From Amycolatopsis jiangsuensis (GTDB lineage Bacteria; Actinomycetota; Actinomycetes; Mycobacteriales; Pseudonocardiaceae), in contig NZ_JACHMG010000001.1 in assembly GCF_014204865.1 (NCBI RefSeq), positions 2,936,001 to 3,000,000 on the forward strand: 64,000 bases of DNA, read 5' to 3'. Every line of letters starts with the position of its first letter. Positions within the stretch are counted from its first letter, which is position 1. The position numbers and the translations under genes were made by a program. Positions 58,037-64,000 of this stretch are shown one piece after another. The notes below the pieces were generated by a model. It had not been told where the DNA came from and searched no databases. It saw nothing but the letters and a program-made list of their open reading frames with translations.

Positions 58037-59230
58037 ATGTTCCCGAAGAAGACTTTCCTTTCGGTTGCCGGAATTCTTGCGGCGACCTTGCTGGCCTCGG
58101 CCTGTTCGTCCGGAGACGACGCCGGTACCGCCGCCCCCGGCGCGCCGGGCTCGAGCCAGTCCGTGACTCCCGTGTCGGTGTCCATCGAGCCGGCCGACGC
58201 GAACGGGATCAGCCCGACCACGCCCATCGTCGTCAAGGCGGCCAACGGGAAGCTCACCGGCGTCACGGTCACCAACGCCAAGGGCAAGGCCGTCGAGGGC
58301 AAGACCGCCGCGGACGGGCTCAGCTGGAGCACCAGTGAGGTGCTCGGGTACGGCGGCACCTACCACGTGGTCGCGCACGCCCAGGGTGCCGACGGCAAGC
58401 CCGTGGAGAAGGACGGCGACGTCACCACGATCTCGCCGAAGAAGCAGGCGAACGCGAACCTGATCCCGGCGCCGTCCGCGGTGAAGAGTGCCGGCGTGGG
58501 CGTCGGCCAGCCGATCGTGTTCAGCTTCGGCACCGCGGTGAAGGACAAGGCGGCGGTGGAGAAGGCGCTGTCGGTGGAGTCGTCGCCGAAGCAGGAGGGC
58601 AGCTGGTACTGGATGGACGACAAGAACGTCCACTACCGGCCGAAGGAGTACTGGCAGCCGGGCACCACGCTGACCGTGTCCGCGAAGATTTACGGCGTCG
58701 ATTTCGGAAACGGCGTGTTCGGGGCGGAGGATCGCACCGAAACGTACAAGGTGCACGATTCCTGGATCGCGAAGGCCGACGGCGGCAACGAGCAGATGCA
58801 GATCTTCCACAATGGCCAGAAGGTCAAGTCGATGCCGATCTCGATGGGCAAGGACGCCACCCCGACCCACCTTGGCGCGCACGTCATTTCCGACAAGCAG
58901 GAGAACTACACGATGGATTCGTGCACCTACGGTGTCTGTCCCCCGGACCCGAAGGCGTACCGTTCCGACGAGAAGTACTCCGAGCGCATTTCGAACGACG
59001 GCGAGTTCGTGCACGAGAACCCGAACAGCGTCGGACAGCAGGGCAGCTCCAACGTCTCGCACGGCTGCATCAACCTGAACGCCTCGAACGCCCAGTGGTT
59101 CTTCGAGAACTTCGGCCTGGGCGACGTCGTGGAAGTCACCAACTCCGGCGGCCCGCAACTACCGGTATGGGACCTGTACGGCGACTGGTCCAAGTCCTGG
59201 CCCGAATGGCAGAAGGGCTCCGCCCTCTGA
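58037..59230 (+). CDS. lipoprotein L,D-transpeptidase
   Basis: A 397-aa exported enzyme. The lipoprotein signal ends in LLASACSSGDD (lipid Cys near residue 22). Two Ig-like domains follow (about 45–145 and 150–245), then the YkuD catalytic domain with H342 and C344 in NVSHGCINLNASNAQWFF. It forms 3-3 cross-links in peptidoglycan; the layout is that of mycobacterial LdtMt2/LdtMt1. ATG with AAAAGAGA upstream. Confidence 0.95.
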   Translation: MFPKKTFLSVAGILAATLLASACSSGDDAGTAAPGAPGSSQSVTPVSVSIEPADANGISPTTPIVVKAANGKLTGVTVTNAKGKAVEGKTAADGLSWSTSEVLGYGGTYHVVAHAQGADGKPVEKDGDVTTISPKKQANANLIPAPSAVKSAGVGVGQPIVFSFGTAVKDKAAVEKALSVESSPKQEGSWYWMDDKNVHYRPKEYWQPGTTLTVSAKIYGVDFGNGVFGAEDRTETYKVHDSWIAKADGGNEQMQIFHNGQKVKSMPISMGKDATPTHLGAHVISDKQENYTMDSCTYGVCPPDPKAYRSDEKYSERISNDGEFVHENPNSVGQQGSSNVSHGCINLNASNAQWFFENFGLGDVVEVTNSGGPQLPVWDLYGDWSKSWPEWQKGSAL

Positions 59231-59595
59231 GCCTCGTGAGGCGCCGAGCTTCGGAACGTTCCGGCGCTTTCTTGAGGCCCGCGAGGTCGTGAGGCTCGGG
59301 CGCTTCTTGAGGCGCCGGGTATCGTGAAGCTCGGGGTCCTTGGATCTCCGGGGGCCGTGAAGCTCCGGCGCTTCTTGGGGCGCCGGATGTCGTGAAGCTC
59401 GGGGTCCTTGGATCTCCGGGGGCGCGAGTCTCTGGAGCTTCTTGAGTCCCTCGGGGATCGTGAAGATTCGGCGCTTCTCGAGTTCCGGGGGTGCTGTGAG
59501 ACGCGGGGCTCTCGCTCCTGCGGGCTTCCGGACTCTTCGGTTCGTTTGAATCCTGGCGGCGCGAAAGGCCGATCACCAATCTCCACGGCACGAAC
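59231..59595. repeat. degenerate repeat region downstream of the transpeptidase gene
   Basis: Bases 59322–59355 and 59390–59423 are identical 34-bp copies 68 bp apart; between and around them are looser copies with GCTTCTTGAGGCGCCGG and TCGTGAAGCTCGG. The unit contains small palindromes (GGCGCC). No gene is credible; open frames on both strands are repeat-made. Confidence 0.8.
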
Positions 59596-59624
59596 GGGCC
59601 GGTCACCCACGCGGTGGCCGGCCC
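59596..59624 (+). terminator. hairpin followed by T-rich tract
   Basis: GGGCCGGTCACC and GGTGGCCGGCCC pair with small mismatch around CACGC, and TTCCTCTTT follows. It may end transcription coming from the transpeptidase gene and its repeat tail. Confidence 0.7.
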
Positions 59625-60392
59625 TTCCTCTTTGCCCGCCACCGCTCTCTTTCAGCACTGCTCGGCTTCACACCCGCCAGCAGCACGTCAGCACGCGAAG
59701 TGAGCACAAACCCGGACACAGCACCTGCCGAGGCCGTAAGTAAGCAGGGCACGCACGTATGCAGGGGCACAGACAAGCGGAGCTTCAGCCGTACCCCTGG
59801 AATAGCCTGCGTACGGGAGCTTTCCCCTGGCGACCGCCGTGCATGCGACCGTGCACCGGAGCGTTCCCCTGTGATTTCCCGTCTCTGCGAGCCCCTGGCG
59901 TGGCGGAGCTGCGCGGACCGGCACCGACGGAGGCAAGGGACCCCGAGCATCGGCAGAGGTGGCTGTGGAGACAGGGACGCGCGGAGACAGACGGTTCCGC
60001 GCGTAGGGCGTGCTCGGGTGTCTGACGTCGGCTTGTGGGTGTGTCGGCTGGGTGTGTCGGCGGTGGTGTGCGCTGTTCTTGTGCCGGCGGTGGTGTGCGC
60101 GCAGTATTCCGGTGTCGCCCGCCTTTCTGTGCCGGCGTACGTTTCCGTGCCGCTTGGGTGTGTGTGTCGGGCCGGGTGGGGTGCAGGGTGACGTCCGGGC
60201 TGTCTCGAGAGACGGGCGTCTCGACGGAAAGGGGGGTGTGCCGGGGGAGGGTCTGTCGTGAGCGAGGACCGCATCGAGGGAGGGTCCGTCTCGGGGGACG
60301 GGGCGCGTCGAGGGAGCGGGCCGCCCCGCAGGAGGAGCGTGTCGTCGAAGCGAGCGCCTCGAGGGCTGGGGTTGCTCCGGGGGGTGTGGATA
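59625..60392. other. spacer between the repeat region and the rRNA terminator, no gene supported
   Basis: About 770 bp. Open frames up to 163 codons occur on both strands but have no known motif, unusual Cys/Arg-rich composition and no ribosome site. A short duplication of CGGCGGTGGTGTGCGC is at about 60057 and 60083. I treat it as non-coding. Confidence 0.5.
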
Positions 60393-60451
60393 GTAGTAGG
60401 GGCCCCGGGAGAACCCGTTGTGTTGGGTTCTCGGACCGGGGCCCCTGCTAC
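60393..60451 (-). terminator. rRNA operon terminator
   Basis: A long hairpin: GTAGTAGGGGCCCCGG at one side and CCGGGGCCCCTGCTAC at the other, with inner arms GAGAACCC and GGGTTCTC. It lies 10 bp past the 5S gene on the minus strand, where the operon should stop. Confidence 0.88.
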
Positions 60452-60462
60452 TTCATGTTGGG

Positions 60463-60579
60463 TTCGGCGGTGTCCTACTCTCCCACAACCCTTCGGTTGC
60501 AGTACCATCGGCGCTGTCAGGCTTAGCTTCCGGGTTCGGAATGGGACCGGGCGTTTCCCTGACGCTGTAACCACCGAAA
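60463..60579 (-). rRNA. 5S ribosomal RNA
   Basis: About 117 nt. The minus strand shows the invariant CCCATTCCGAACCCGGAAG, AAGCCTGACAGCGCCGATGG and GGGAGAGTAGG. Ends pair: TTCGGTGGT at the 5' side with ACCGCCGAA at the 3' side. Ends are by that helix and may be off by a few bases. Confidence 0.95.
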
Positions 60580-60638
60580 CACTCCGAAACAACACCCACC
60601 CACCACGCCCCGGGGTGAACCCCGGGAACCTGGGTGGT

Positions 60639-60671
60639 GGTGTGGTGTTTCAGAACCGTAGAGTGGATGCG
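60639..60671 (-). other. 23S processing stem, 3' arm
   Basis: It pairs with 63830–63862 over 33 bp with two or three mismatches. Together they form the stem that loops out pre-23S rRNA for RNase III cleavage. Confidence 0.8.
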
Positions 60672-60684
60672 TAGCCTCTTCGTG

Positions 60685-63817
<3,133 letters not shown>

Positions 63818-64000
63818 CACAAAGATGCTCGCATCCACTCTACAGTTCTCAAACACCACACCAGAAACAACAATGTGTTGCCTCAGAACCCAACAGCATG
63901 CCAGGAACATGACTCTCGCCCGACCCCGCACACCCGGCGTTCCACGACCCCGAAAGATCAGTACTAACCGGCGGCAACGCCACCACGAGTCCACATAAAC
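63818..64000 (-). other. 16S–23S internal spacer (partial)
   Basis: The spacer before 23S contains the processing stem and no tRNA in the visible 183 bp. On the minus strand TGTTTGAGAACTG (about 63845–63857) resembles the boxA antitermination element of actinobacterial rrn operons. Confidence 0.7.
63830..63862 (-). other. 23S processing stem, 5' arm
   Basis: Minus-strand GGTGTGGTGTTT...GTAGAGTGGATGCG matches the reverse complement downstream of 23S. It overlaps the boxA-like element. Confidence 0.8.

Noticed and set aside
59700..60191. 163-codon open frame before the rRNA terminator
   Set aside because: No motif, odd Cys/Arg content and no ribosome site; probably chance.
63818..64000. tRNA in the 16S–23S spacer
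   Set aside because: No cloverleaf-like sequence or TTCGAAT/C loop is seen in the visible part.

Overview
The window is high-GC actinobacterial chromosome. Third codon positions are almost all G or C, GTG starts are frequent, and one end carries a 23S–5S rRNA pair. Gene order follows the Mycobacterium tuberculosis Rv2188c–Rv2218 core closely: pimB, NlpC/P60, DnaQ/UvrC-like nuclease, trpD, ctaE-qcrCAB, ctaC-ctaF, asnB, adenosine kinase, A-type Fe-S carrier, DUF3043, cobT, ilvE, pepA, lpd/sucB, TIGR01777, lipB, lipA. Protein style and layout suggest a Pseudonocardiaceae member such as Amycolatopsis. That assignment is inference, since no search was possible.

Left region (1–11.9 kb): the 3' end of an MBL-fold hydrolase gene, then a minus-strand biotin locus. 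A likely operon reads SulP–carbonic anhydrase fusion 1, bioD, bioB, bsaP (biotin synthase auxiliary protein) and a DUF2567 membrane protein. About 1 kb of decayed repeats separates it from SulP–carbonic anhydrase fusion 2, followed by bioA and a cytochrome P450. No bioF is present. Bicarbonate uptake/hydration fusions placed around biotin genes, next to the CO2-consuming enzyme BioD, are the most interesting system here.

Middle region (12–31 kb): a kinase-like protein with a degraded P-loop, the PimB mannosyltransferase, an NlpC/P60 endopeptidase behind a candidate c-di-AMP riboswitch, a cysteine-motif protein, a coiled-coil NYN protein, a divergent TetR/alcohol dehydrogenase pair with repeated operator-like sites, and an exonuclease–GIY-YIG fusion. 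The respiratory set follows: qcrCAB, ctaE, ctaF and ctaC encode the bc1 complex and cytochrome c oxidase subunits. trpD with a pseudo-receiver protein, an AraC/GlxA regulator and an EamA transporter are interspersed.

Region 31–56 kb: asnB, adenosine kinase, an Fe-S carrier, ispD/cobT (divergent), ilvE, pepA and several membrane or unknown proteins. The lipoate section holds lpdA, sucB, lipB and lipA: lipoate synthesis, its octanoyl transfer, and two enzymes that use it. A Tat-exported beta-lactamase-like hydrolase with a 16-bp perfect inverted repeat and a winged-helix protein sits between them. Two TetR-type, LLM and SDR genes are also present. lipA has T-ending codons unlike every neighbour.

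Right end (56–64 kb): DedA, patatin and L,D-transpeptidase genes, then about 1.2 kb of repeats and apparently non-coding DNA. The minus-strand 5S and 23S rRNA genes follow, with a 33-bp processing stem around 23S. The 16S gene lies beyond the window. Nearly every convergent junction carries a long perfect hairpin, and many of these share GAAGGCC/GGCCTTC arms. I saw no tRNA, CRISPR array, insertion sequence or prophage.
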